From contig NW_023365721.1 in assembly GCF_000003815.2 (NCBI RefSeq), positions 1-38,284 of the forward strand: DNA of 38,284 bases, in the 5' to 3' direction. Shown here in pieces: positions 9,560-20,052 of the stretch; position 1 is the first letter of the stretch, and each line of letters begins with the position of its first letter. A model generated the notes under the pieces. The model searched no databases and was not told the origin of the DNA. It saw only the letters and a program-made list of their open reading frames with translations. This DNA is from Branchiostoma floridae (Eukaryota > Chordata > Leptocardii > Amphioxiformes > Branchiostomatidae). The translations under genes and the position numbers were made by a program.

Positions 9560-9620
9560 CTACCACAACCGGAAACAAGATGTCGACCGGAAGCTGTCAG
9601 AGCCCCAAAATGGCGGCGCT
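9560..9620 (+). promoter_or_regulatory. Probable TATA-less promoter of the ENPP6-like gene
   Basis: ACCGGAAAC near 9568 and ACCGGAAG at 9586 are ETS-type sites, and AAAATGGCGGCG at 9606-9617 is a YY1-type site. This cluster, 170-220 bp upstream of the start codon and without a TATA box, is the usual make-up of a broad animal promoter. Element B ends only about 100 bp upstream of it. Confidence 0.5.
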
Positions 9621-9737
9621 CATTGATGTCAACGGATTGAAAGAAAAAAATATGACCACCAGAAATCTCTACCGTCATCCACCCCAACATCTACTTGGAG
9701 AGTAAATAGATAGACAGGGTTGGCTAAAGATTGACCA

Positions 9738-9778
9738 TTATCCCAGGGGAGTTATGCGAACAGAGCAGGCTGGGATAA
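9738..9778 (+). promoter_or_regulatory. 5'UTR hairpin around an upstream in-frame ATG
   Basis: TTATCCCAG (9738-9746) pairs with CTGGGATAA (9770-9778), a 9-bp stem ending 5 bases before the ATG at 9784. The loop contains ATG at 9754, in frame with the main start and preceded in frame by a stop further upstream. The downstream ATG has the better context (G at +4) and directly precedes a hydrophobic signal sequence, so I chose it. Confidence 0.35.
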
Positions 9779-9783
9779 CCATC

Positions 9784-12700
9784 ATGGCGCTTCAGACATT
9801 ATTACTCGTGACTAGTGTTTTGCTAAATGTCTGCCCTAGTTTTGCGGTTAACAAACTCTTGGTGGTGTTAGTGGATGGTTTGCGAGAGGACTACCCAGCT
9901 AGGTAAGGTAATCTCCATTGATATGTAAAAAAACAGTTTGTCAGTAACAAGTACCTCCTGACCTCCAATCAGCTGTTTTTGGATCTGTTTTTATTTTAAC
10001 ATTCAGTATTATTTTTAGTATTGCACTACATAAGTGAAGGTGAACCGTTTAAAAATACAATACTAACAAAGAGTACAAAATGTTGCAGAACAGTCGTAAA
10101 AGATTGAAAATGGCTGAGGATGAACCGGGCCCTTACATCTCCTTGGAGATTAGCACCGCCTTCTTTTTGATGTTATACAATTTGTATAGTTCGAGTTTTT
10201 ATCAGACAGTCACATGAAACTGTTGTAACCATTAAGAAATAAATCGTTTGAGGCAGTGATAATGTGTCGTAATGTGTTTCATTCTGTTCGTTCAGAGATC
10301 TCCATCTTCTGCAGTTCCAAGCTATCGCGAGAGAGGGCGTGAAAGCACAGTATGTCACACCAGTGTTCCCTGCCAAGTCATATCCCAACTACTATTCAAT
10401 TATGACAGGTATTTGTAATAATCGCCTCGTTTATTAAGTTAAATACGGAAGATGGTGGTCAAGCCTCTAGAAACCTGCACAGAGACTGATGTGTTATTTA
10501 AGAAGGTTAGTTGATTATTAACAACGTATGACACTGTTCTGACAGCTGGTTTGTGTACAATGTATTGTCCTGGTATTTGAAGCACGTACGAATATTTACT
10601 CAGTACAAGCGCGCTGTCCGAGCACTGTCAGAGGAACAGGATAGCAAAGTTCTCTTTACACAGCAAGGGAGTCAATACCTGATTGATCCTGATTATACCT
10701 AGACAACGTGGTCCTCTGTCATCAACTCCCTATTAAAGGTACCGGTAATATTAAATGCTTTGTGGCTCTACCTCGCATTGCAGCTAGGTGTCGCTGATGC
10801 ATTGTGAATAATGTTGTTCGAAAGGTGACTGTGTTTATAGAGAGGGCTGTATGTCCTTTTCGGCTTTTTCGTTAAGGGCGTTAAGCGTAACGAGCTATTT
10901 TATTTTACCGACCCACTCTAATTCAGCGTTAAGCGTTATCGGTATATTGTTCCCGAAGCGTTATTGGACGTTTTGATTCTACGAATCTCTGCTTGGAGGG
11001 TAGCAAGTTCAAGTACATTATCCTCTGAATAAGTGGCACGTGTGACAATAACAAAGCATTGTCTTGACATATATGAAGCACGGTCCTCTCTATAGATTTT
11101 AGGCTTCGTGCAGACGCAATTCATACTGTGATGCGGCATATTTGTTATTCATCCTTGCACTTGGGTTAGCCATACGTTTCTACCGTTAAATCTTCTGCAT
11201 TCGTCCCCAGGCCTTTACTCGGAAAGTCACGGCATGACAGGGAACTACATGCACGACGCCGAGAGGAACGTGTCTTTCCTGGTCGGGTTCAACCAGGAGT
11301 CGTTTGAGCCGTTCTGGTGGGAGAACGCCGAGCCTCTGTGGATAACGGCTACTAAGGCGGGGAAGGCGGTGAACATGTACTACTGGCCAGGTTAGTCAAC
11401 TCATTTATCCATTCATTACCTCTGTGTACGGAGAGGTATTGTTTTTGGTGTTTGTACGGTTTGGTGTGTAGGTCGGTCGGTCGGTCTGTTCTTGTTTTTT
11501 TGATGATCATTTTATTAGCTTTAGCCTGAGTATCATCCTCGGTAGCTATGTGACCATGCACGGCTAGCAAGCGAAATGATTGAGCCAGCGGTCACTACGG
11601 AGGATGGTACTCACGCTATCGTAACTTAAGAACCTCAGGATGGATTGTTTTCGGAACTCTCTGGGGTTTTTTTTTTGGTATCTTTTGTCCTGGAGCTGCT
11701 ATGATCTTGATTTTCTGGCAGATAATATGCTGTTGATGTAAGAAAGAATTTGCCTTTTTAACTCCCTCGATCGTTTTACATGTGCCTGTTTGTTTATTTA
11801 CTTGTTTTATTGCTTATATCAATAATTATATTGATACAGTAGACAACAGTAGTGTGACAGGTAAATGTTCTTATCGCAGACTGACAGAAAGCAAAGGTCG
11901 AATAGGCCCAAATAGCATGGTCCCCAGCCCACAAACACATTTTGACTTGCTAGGTATACCTTAGGGACACTGACAGGAAGTTATATCAAAGGTGCCAGAA
12001 ACGTTTATCCCATTTCTGGTCTTCAACAATTTCCTAACTGTTCCCTAGGTTGCCAGGTGCCCATACGTAACTACGTCCCGAACAAGTGCATCGAACTGAC
12101 AGACCTGCCCTCTTTCGAGAACATGTTGAACAGCATCGACGAGATTGTACAACTCTTTGGTGATGACGTCATCGATATGGCGGGCCTGTACTACCAGAAG
12201 GTCGACATTTGGGGGCACAGGTCAGTTATTAGCTGCCTTTGGTCTTACAAAGAAACATTGTCGAGTTTTCAAACAACTTCAGCATTTTCGTTACCAAACG
12301 TAAATTTATTTAAACTTATATTTAAACTTATAAACGTAAGAATTACACTTAAAACTTAAATGAACTTTTCAAGGATACCTTTGTATCCACGCACTATGGA
12401 ATATGTTTAGAGTATATGAATGGTAATACAGCTGAATACAAACATGTAAGATTCATATATGATTTTAGTAGGGCCTATTTCGATTCAGTATTTCGGCTGT
12501 CATGTCAGCGAAAGTCGGTAGATTGCACATAAACATGATAGTTCGTTACGTTGTCTCTGTGGCTAAGTTGTGTATTGTTCGATGTGTAGGTACGGACCAG
12601 AATCAGAGTTAGTACGGGACAAAGTACTAGAGGTGGACACCATGCTCGGATACTTGAGGCAGAAACTAACGGTGAGATCTTCCTGTGGATAGCTTTCTCT

Positions 12701-15335
12701 TTAGAAATAAAAGCCAGAACCAACCTAATCAAACCAAAGAAGCAAACAAAAACAAAATATAAGATAGCGTTACTTGGTCAGTTCTAGGAACCCACAGTTG
12801 TATAGTTTGTATATGTCTTTCGACACTTATCATCACATTTCTGCATTACGTCGTAATGTTTTGAACTCTGTCCTTGGTGCTGAATGTGATGCCCCATCAG
12901 AAAAATCTTGCACTATGAATTAGAAAAAGAGGTATGGAAATAGAAACGCCAAATATAGGAGAAACATGAATTCGTATACGTGCGATATTCGTTTTCATGA
13001 TAAGGCGGTTCACAGGTTAAAATGCGCCTTCGCAGCGTGATGCATTGTGGGTATCATTCAAAGTTGAAGGCATGGTCCGGACGAGGACTGTTGACCTATT
13101 ACCCACAATGCGCCTCGCTGTGCATGCGCAATTGAAGCCGCGAAGTTCCTTATTAATTGAACCTTAAGTATGCTATTTTCAGGACACAGGACTTGACCAA
13201 TCAGTGAACGTGATCATACTGTCGGATCACGGCATGGCCTCCTTACCTGACTACAGTGCCACTAGCGGATACATCAGTCTAAAAGACTACGTAGATGTCA
13301 ACGACCTCAAGAAACCAACGCTGTACTCCGACATGCTTGTCCACATCTGGCCAAAGGACGGACTGCTAGAAAAGGCATGATTATTAGTTGATTTATTAGT
13401 TGAAGTGTATTTTTGGTAATATGACAAAGATAAAGACTTCTTAATACGTTTTGTCTAGCCTATACATGATACATAAAAGACGTCATTTTTACCAATTATG
13501 CAATCCACATTACGTGGTTGTGATCGACAAGTTGCAATTCATGGGTAATCTTCCTGTTAGCGTTTTAACTCTGTGCCCTTTCTTTGTAAAACCGCAGCAC
13601 TCTCTAATATATGACCGTTCATAGCCCCATTTCTCATAATTCACATTCCCATTCTTCAATGCTAAAAGAGTGCCTCATAAACTGAAACTGTTTTGTTGCC
13701 CTTGGTGACTTCAGGTTCACTCCGATCTGTTAAACGTGCCCCACTCCATTGTCCTGAAGAAAGAGGAAATCCCGGAAGACTGGCACTACAAGCGTGGGAA
13801 ATACGTCCCGCCACTGCTGCTTGTGATGCAATACCCTTGGCTTGTGTTCGAGGTTCGTCGATTCAATGATAAAACAGTATTGTGCTAGCCGGTGCTCATG
13901 GGTGCTGCCATGTTGGCAGTTGACGTCATCCAGTCGCCATCTTGTTTCCGACATCTTGTTTCCGATTCTGGTCGTGACGCCATGGCTGCGTTGATGTCGA
14001 CTTTTGTTATAGTGTGTACATGTCAACTTTGTCTTTGATTTAAAAAACCAAGTTGAAAAACCGACTGCAAAATTATCTAGCTTGAACTACATACGAACAT
14101 GTGATATGTCTATTATATACATGATATGATGAATACAGCGAAATGAATACCTGAATCTTGATAAAGTACGATAAGGAGATAGATCAAACCACTCTCCGTT
14201 CCTTTTCGCAACATCTATGTATGAAATATTCTGCATATTTTGGGATCATTTTGAAAAGGAAAGTGAGTTATAAGAAGTGAGCATAGACCAAACATTATCA
14301 AGTAGCAAACATTTCATTTTTGAATCATGGTTTATTGACGAACCCTGTTAAACGACTTGCATTACAAATAAACGATTTTCCCATGTAGGACGCTGCCATA
14401 CCCTGGACCTGGGATAACGCCACTCAATTTCCACGGGGCAGTCACGGCTTCAGCAACTCCAGAATGGACATGAAGGGCGTCTTTATGGCGTTTGGGCCAG
14501 GTATTGTTCAGAATAAGCCAGTTCGCAGTTTGAACTGGGCATGCGCGGTGAGATACATTGTGGGTAATCTGTCAAATTTGATGACCCCTAACTTGTCTAG
14601 GTCCAGATGTGTTTCGTTTGTGTATCAGGGCCTTCAACTTTGACATATTACCCACAGTTAATGCTGCTGCTGTACTGCGCAGTTCAAACCACAAACCAGC
14701 TTATACCAACCTCTATGCAGTATGATTGGGACAGGTTGAGTATTAGCAAGGAGGTTTAAAGTCGATTTTAAACCTCTTTGGTACTAGTATTAGATAGGAC
14801 GGTGCCCTGATGGTAGCTCGGTTACTCGTCGCTGCCATATATATATATATATATAGATACACTGGAATGAAATGGAACTTTGCTGAATTGACCCGTCCAC
14901 TTCCGGCACGTGACGTCAGAGACATGTAACTGCATCAGCATGCCGTATGGTGCCAGGTAACCTATGTCTACCCCCGTCTGCGCCACATTCGTTTTGCCCA
15001 AGGTGTTTGTAAGGTATTTAAATATGCCGTCTTCGAAATGTCTCCTCTTTAACTGAAAGCTATAAAACGTTTTTAAAAGAAACTGTTCCTCTGTTTCAGA
15101 TTTCCGAAAAGGCTACGAAGCGGGGGCGATAGACATTGTGGACGAATATCAGTTGATGTGCCGTTTACTGGACATCATCCCCCTCCCCAACAACGGGACG
15201 TGGTCCCGGGTGGAAGGCATGTTGTTGGACGGCGCCATTTCCGGCACTGTGTCCCAACATGCTTGCGTTGTCTCGACTTTCGTTATCGTCCAGTTTATGT
15301 CGATCTATTTCAGTGTTTATTGTTTGCTCTATTAG
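9784..15335 (+). CDS. ENPP6-like: ENPP6-like choline phosphodiesterase, complete, nine exons
   Basis: Exons: 9784-9902, 10296-10408, 11211-11390, 12049-12220, 12590-12671, 13183-13374, 13715-13852, 14389-14500, 15100-15335. All junction phases agree, giving 447 residues, close to the 440 of vertebrate ENPP6. Features: signal peptide (1-21); DGLRED with metal ligand Asp31; SYPNYYSIMTG with Ser68 in the nucleophile position (Thr in most other ENPPs, Ser in ENPP6); Asn89; DIWGH (Asp190, His194); SDHGM (Asp237, His238); SHGFSN (His351): a complete two-zinc site. Sequons at Asn97, Asn342 and Asn401. The C-terminus (425-447) is hydrophobic behind small residues, as for a GPI anchor. Family role: extracellular hydrolysis of choline phosphodiesters such as glycerophosphocholine and lysophosphatidylcholine. 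Intron 6 uses a GC donor. An in-frame ATG at 9754 would add ten residues. Orthology versus a lineage-specific paralogue is not settled. Confidence 0.92.
13001..13152. mobile_element. Hairpin MITE in intron 5 of the ENPP6-like gene
   Basis: The ends are TAAGGCGGTT and its imperfect complement AAGTTCCTTA, and the inner arms share GCATTGTGGGTA in opposite orientations. The length is about 152 bp, without coding potential. It is a relative of the element at 14514-14703. Confidence 0.7.
13375..13380 (+). other. Non-canonical GC splice donor of intron 6
   Basis: Exon 6 must end GAA AAG at 13374 to join exon 7 (acceptor ttcag at 13710-13714) in phase 0; the following bases are gcatga. A GT is not available at this point, and reading through gives TGA at once. 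Confidence 0.75.
14514..14703. mobile_element. Hairpin MITE in intron 8 of the ENPP6-like gene
   Basis: It begins TAAGCCAGTT and ends with the near complement CCAGCTTA. The inner arms contain CATTGTGGGTAAT and ATTACCCACAG. It is about 190 bp and related to the MITE in intron 5. Confidence 0.7.
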
Positions 15336-15591
15336 TTACTAAATATATTGCAGTAAACAATTTTATTTAGGCCCTCAAACAAAGAGTTTCACATCAATTT
15401 TTAGAAAATCGACATATTTTGGACGAATGTCAACACTCTCTTGCACGCATAACTATTTCAAACTTCTACTTTTTTTAACCACTCTGCGCTACGAGATTCT
15501 TATGTTTTGATACAACTGTGTGTCCTTGTGATGAATTGATTCAAACATTTTCGTCTATGTTTTTTTTAGCATTAATAGCACAAATGTCATC

Positions 15592-15597
15592 AATAAA
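15592..15597 (+). terminator. Polyadenylation signal of the ENPP6-like gene
   Basis: AATAAA lies 257 bp after the stop codon, followed by T/G-rich sequence (tatgtgttatgttgtgc). It is the first exact hexamer downstream. Confidence 0.55.
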
Positions 15598-16118
15598 AAT
15601 CAAGTTTATGTGTTATGTTGTGCTATATAACTCAATATTACACATTTGAATTTTGTCTATACTTAGTATCTGTAAGTTCAATTTTACTGTAATGCGTTTG
15701 TATCCACTGTGTGTTTATAGTTGCGGAAGACTTTATAAGTCATGTACGTGGATATTAAGTTCTAATGTGATCAAGTATAAGAACTATACATGAAGTAAGA
15801 CTACGATGTCAAAATGAATTTTCGCTGATGCTAGTGATTGTACATGTAGCTATTGAAATACATCTCCGAGAGTCAAAAGCAAACCGGTACTGAAGAGAGT
15901 GCTGTGACGTCAGTAAATCCAGGCAAGCTCAAGTTACATAAATCAACAGTGGGTAGTGAATTCCTATCCAAAATCGGGCAAAAATTAATGAGCGTGCTAA
16001 TGTCATCCATAGAATTTACTTGCTGTGGCCTAAGGTCATTTACTAGTAAGTAAGGTCAGCTCTTTAAAGCTATAGAAGGCAGGGCTACTAGAGGTCTGCG
16101 AAGGAGTACTTATATCCT
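15598..16118. other. Intergenic, no feature seen
   Basis: AT-rich sequence with only short random open frames. No repeat or RNA gene recognised. Confidence 0.5.
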
Positions 16119-16216
16119 TATAGCCTGGTTACCAAACCCCAGCCCGATCTCAAAGTATATATCGTGCAGGATAGATTTTTTTGGGGATCGGGCTGGGGTA
16201 TGGTATCCAGGCTATA
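16119..16216. mobile_element. 98-bp palindromic MITE
   Basis: TATAGCCTGGTTACCA... on the left and ...TGGTATCCAGGCTATA on the right are near-perfect inverted repeats. The pairing extends through CCCCAGCCCGATC, leaving a loop of about 35 bp. Confidence 0.8.
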
Positions 16217-16579
16217 GCTAGAGTACTTCGAGTGTTGTCTTCCTTTCCCGAGTGGTTGAGCTGGAAACATATGAGTGCCACAACCTTTCGTCGATCCTCT
16301 TGATCTTTAATATCAGACAAGAACTCTGAGAACTCCCCACCGTTTGATGCATATTTGTCTGTTATCATTGACCAACAGACAAATGCGTTTTGTAGTAGAA
16401 TGTATGCACGCGCGCTAGTATCCTAATCTGTACAAGCAGAGGTTAGTGGGGAAAATCGTGACCTATTCCTTTATATATGCTGTCTTTTTTGTCATCTATC
16501 CCAGCAATCTCCATTTGCATACTGGGGCAAAAGGAGATTGCTACTCTACCTTATATATATTGATAGACCCAATAGAGAT
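16217..16579. other. Intergenic; small inverted repeat with octamer motif
   Basis: AGCAATCTCC near 16503 and GGAGATTGCT near 16532 form a short inverted repeat whose loop has ATTTGCAT, an octamer-type sequence. Nothing else is recognisable before the gap. Confidence 0.3.
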
Positions 16580-16679
16580 NNNNNNNNNNNNNNNNNNNNN
16601 NNNNNNNNNNNNNNNNNNNNNNNNNNNNNNNNNNNNNNNNNNNNNNNNNNNNNNNNNNNNNNNNNNNNNNNNNNNNNNN
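16580..16679. other. Assembly gap (100 N)
   Basis: The gap of exactly 100 N probably stands for unknown length; it lies at the edge of the 34-bp minisatellite. Confidence 0.95.
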
Positions 16680-16711
16680 CACTACAGACTGTCTGCTATC
16701 TCCCCGCTCAG

Positions 16712-18428
16712 GAACAGGAACAGTACTGACTGCTACTGTCCCTCAGGTAAGGAACACTACAGACAGACTGCTACTGTCCCTCAGGTAAGGAACACTACAG
16801 ACTGCTACTGTCCCACAGGTAAGGAACACTACAGACTGCTACTGTCCCCCAGGTATGGAACACTACAGACTGCTACTGTCCCTCAGGTAAGGAACACTAC
16901 AGACTGCTACTGTCCCTCAGGTAAGGAACACTACAGACAGACTGCTACTGTCCCTCAGGTAAGGAACACTACAGACTGCTACTGTCCCTCAAGTAAGGAA
17001 CACTACAGACTGCTACTGTCCCACAGGTAAGGAACACTACAGACTGCTATTGTCCCCCAGGTAAGGAACACTACAGACTGCTACTGTCCCTCAGGTAAGG
17101 AACACTACAGACTGCTACTGTCCCCCAGGTAAGGAACACTACAGACTGCTACTGTCCCTCAGGTAAGGAACACTACAGACTGCTACTGTCCCTCAGGTAA
17201 GGAACACTACAGACTGCTACTGTCCCCCAGGTAAGGAACACTACAGACTGCTACTGTCCCTCAGGTAAGGAACACTACAGACTGCTACTGTCCCTCAGGT
17301 AAGGAACACTACAGACTGCTACTGTCCCTCAGGTAAGGAACACTACAGACTGCTACTGTCCCACAGGTAAGGAACACTACAGACTGCTACTGTCCCACAG
17401 GTAAGGAACACTACAGACTGNNNNNNNNNNNNNNNNNNNNNNNNNNNNNNNNNNNNNNNNNNNNNNNNNNNNNNNNNNNNNNNNNNNNNNNNNNNNNNNN
17501 NNNNNNNNNNNNNNNNNNNNNNNNNNNNNNNNNNNNNNNNNNNNNNNNNNNNNNNNNNNNNNNNNNNNNNNNNNNNNNNNNNNNNNNNNNNNNNNNNNNN
17601 NNNNNNNNNNNNNNNNNNNNNNNNNNNNNNNNNNNNNNNNNNNNNNNNNNNNNNNNNNNNNNNNNNNNNNNNNNNNNNNNNNNNNNNNNNNNNNNNNNNN
17701 NNNNNNNNNNNNNNNNNNNNNNNNNNNNNNNNNNNNNNNNNNNNNNNNNNNNNNNNNNNNNNNNNNNNNNNNNNNNNNNNNNNNNNNNNNNNNNNNNNNN
17801 NNNNNNNNNNNNNNNNNNNNNNNNNNNNNNNNNNNNNNNNNNNNNNNNNNNNNNCCTCAGGTAAGGAACACTACAGACTGCTACTGTCCCTCAGGTAAGG
17901 AACACTACAGACTGCTACTGTCCCCCAGGTAAGGAACACTACAGACTGCTACTGTCCCTCAGGTAAGGAACACTACAGACTGCTACTGTCCCCCAGGTAA
18001 GGAACACTACAGACTGCTACTGTCCCTCAGGTAAGGAACACTACAGACTGCTACTGTCCCTCAGGTAAGGAACACTACAGACTGCTACTGTCCCACAGGT
18101 AAGGAACACTACAGACTGCTACTGTCCCCCAGGTAAGGAACACTACAGACTGCTACTGTCCCTCAGGTAAGGAACACTACAGACTGCTACTGTCCCCTAG
18201 GTAAGGAACACTACAGACTGCTACTGTCCCTCAGGTAAGGAACACTACAGACTGCTACTGTCCCTCAGGTAAGGAACACTACAGACTGCTACTGTCCCCC
18301 AGGTAAGGAACACTACAGACTGACTGCTACTGTCCCTCAGGTAAGGAACACTACAGACAGACTGCTACTGTCCCTCAGGTAAGGAACACTACAGACTGCT
18401 ACTGTCCCACAGGTAAGGAACACTACAG
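16712..18428 (+). repeat. 34-bp minisatellite with a consensus splice donor in every unit
   Basis: About 37 readable units plus a 434-bp gap (17421-17854). The unit contains 'ctgctactgtccctcag' directly followed by 'gtaaggaacactacaga'. Every unit therefore holds CAG|GTAAGG on the plus strand, with a pyrimidine-rich stretch before it. Variants change the bases before CAG (cctcag, cccag, cacag). Some units add an extra 'gaca' or 'gact'. At the left edge, 16712-16746 looks like a 35-bp exon (acceptor ccccgctcag, donor CAG|gtaagg) whose 3' end could be the founder of the array. Confidence 0.95.
17421..17854. other. Assembly gap (434 N) within the 34-bp array
   Basis: The same repeat occurs on both sides, so the gap is probably unresolved array. 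Confidence 0.95.
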
Positions 18429-18765
18429 ACTCACTGTGGTACAGAACTTCATCTCTGTGGTACAGAGTTCCAGTTCTGTGGTACAGAACTCCAGCACTGT
18501 GGTACTGAACTCCAGCGCTGTGGTACAGAACTCCAGCGCTGTGGTACAGTACTCTAGCGCTGTGGTACAGAACTCCAGCACTGTGGTACAGAACTCCAGC
18601 GCTGTGGTACAGAACTCCAGCGCTGTGGTACAGAACTCTAGCGCTGTGGTACAGAACTCTAGCGCTGTGGTACAGAGCTCCAGTGCTGTGGTACAGAACT
18701 CCAGTGCTGTGGTACAGAACTCTAGCACTGTGATACAGAACTCCAGTTATGTGGTACAGAGCTGA
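18429..18765. repeat. 21-bp tandem repeat
   Basis: About 16 copies of a unit containing CTGTGGTACAGAACTCCAGC. Because 21 is a multiple of three, it leaves open frames on both strands (for example AVVQNSS per unit on the plus strand). I take those as by-products of the period. Confidence 0.95.
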
Positions 18766-18796
18766 TATAATGTCATCTTGTTTGCCACCTCTACAG

Positions 18797-18842
18797 GTCA
18801 ACAACTTTGTGGTGTTTGAAGGTTTCTTCAGAGACAATCCAG
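18797..18842 (+). CDS. Orphan internal exon candidate
   Basis: A 46-bp segment is bounded by a strong acceptor (tttgccacctctacag) and donor (CCAG|gtaaga). In the phase-0 frame it encodes VNNFVVFEGFFRDNP with one base left over; the third frame has a stop, and the second is open but less protein-like. No neighbouring exon can be assigned because of gaps on both sides, so the gene is unknown. It follows directly after the 34-bp and 21-bp arrays, which would then lie in its upstream intron. Confidence 0.45.
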
Positions 18843-19025
18843 GTAAGAAAATAGGATAGGTGAAAATAATGTCACAGGTTAGAGATCACCTATTAGAATC
18901 TCACAACCAACAATATGAATTTTCACAACAATTAGAATATCACAGCCATTAGAATATCACAACCAAAAAATTAGAATGTGTTCTTTTTAGTTTTTATGTT
19001 TTATTATTCGTTATATTAGTTATTA
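18843..19025. repeat. Degenerate short repeats
   Basis: The motif TTAGAATATCACA and variants recur about four times (18885-18975). The rest is AT-rich. Confidence 0.5.
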
Positions 19026-19125
19026 NNNNNNNNNNNNNNNNNNNNNNNNNNNNNNNNNNNNNNNNNNNNNNNNNNNNNNNNNNNNNNNNNNNNNNNNNNN
19101 NNNNNNNNNNNNNNNNNNNNNNNNN
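19026..19125. other. Assembly gap (100 N)
   Basis: Lies at the left edge of the 52-bp array. Confidence 0.95.
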
Positions 19126-19570
19126 CCCTTATACAGGGGTACATGTATTACATTGTCAGGATGGACCCTGATATAAGGCCTTATACAGGGGTACATGTAT
19201 TACATTGTCAAGATGGACCCTGATATAAGGCCTTAGACAGGGGTACATGTATTACATTGTCAGGATGGACCCTGATATAAGGCCTTATACAGGGGTACAT
19301 GTATTACATTGTCAGGACGGACCCTGATATAAGGCCTTATACAGGGGTACATGTACCCCTGTATATGTACATCCTGACAATGTATTACATTGTCAGGATG
19401 GACCCTGATATAAGGCCTTAGACAGGGGTACATGTATTACATTGTCAGGATGGACCCTGATATAAGGCCTTATACAGGGGTACATGTATTACATTGTCAG
19501 GATGGACCCTGATATAAGGCCTTATACAGGGGTACATGTATTACATTGTCAGGATGGACCCTGGTATAAG
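19126..19570. repeat. 52-bp tandem repeat with one inverted piece
   Basis: About eight units of 52 bp carry GGGGTACATGTATTACATTG and GATATAAGGCCTTATACAG. At 19340-19395 part of a unit is inverted against its neighbour, making palindromes (GGGGTACATGTACCCC and the CCTGACAATGTATTACATTG inversion). Confidence 0.9.
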
Positions 19571-19865
19571 GCTCAGGGTGGGGGTACACGAAGGGTACAG
19601 AACACCCCACCGACCTGAGATAACCCTTATCTCAGGCCAGGGATACCCGAAGGGTACAGAACACCCCACCGCCCTGAGATAACCCTTATATCAGGGCGGT
19701 GGTACCCACAGTGTACAGAACACCCCACCGCCCTGAGATAGCGGTTATCTCAGGGAGGGGGGACCCGAAGGGTACAGAATACCCCACCGCCCTGAGATAA
19801 GAGTTATCTCATGCCGGGGATTATAACCCACAGTGTACAGAACAACCCCTGAGATAATAGTATTG
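19571..19865. repeat. About 60-bp tandem repeat with internal hairpins
   Basis: Five degenerate units share GGGTACAGAACACCCCACCG and a self-complementary block, CCTGAGATAA...TTATCTCAGG, so each unit can form a stem of about 10 bp. Confidence 0.85.
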
Positions 19866-19952
19866 GGGACAGAGGTCAAAGCATACTAGTCGAACACAGT
19901 CATCATTACCAGTCGACTAGCTTTTAAGGCCCTGAGTGAAATTGTAGGCGTG

Positions 19953-20052
19953 NNNNNNNNNNNNNNNNNNNNNNNNNNNNNNNNNNNNNNNNNNNNNNNN
20001 NNNNNNNNNNNNNNNNNNNNNNNNNNNNNNNNNNNNNNNNNNNNNNNNNNNN
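19953..20052. other. Assembly gap (100 N)
   Basis: Unknown content between two intergenic stretches. Confidence 0.95.

Noticed and set aside
12163-12175. CRE palindrome at 12165 within exon 4 of the ENPP6-like gene, and single copies near 13921 and 14909
   Set aside because: Isolated occurrences without the transposon arrays; the exon 4 one is part of the coding sequence for DDVI.
18423-18765. Open frames on both strands of the 21-bp array
   Set aside because: A 21-bp period without stops gives open frames automatically; no splice sites or start context support them.
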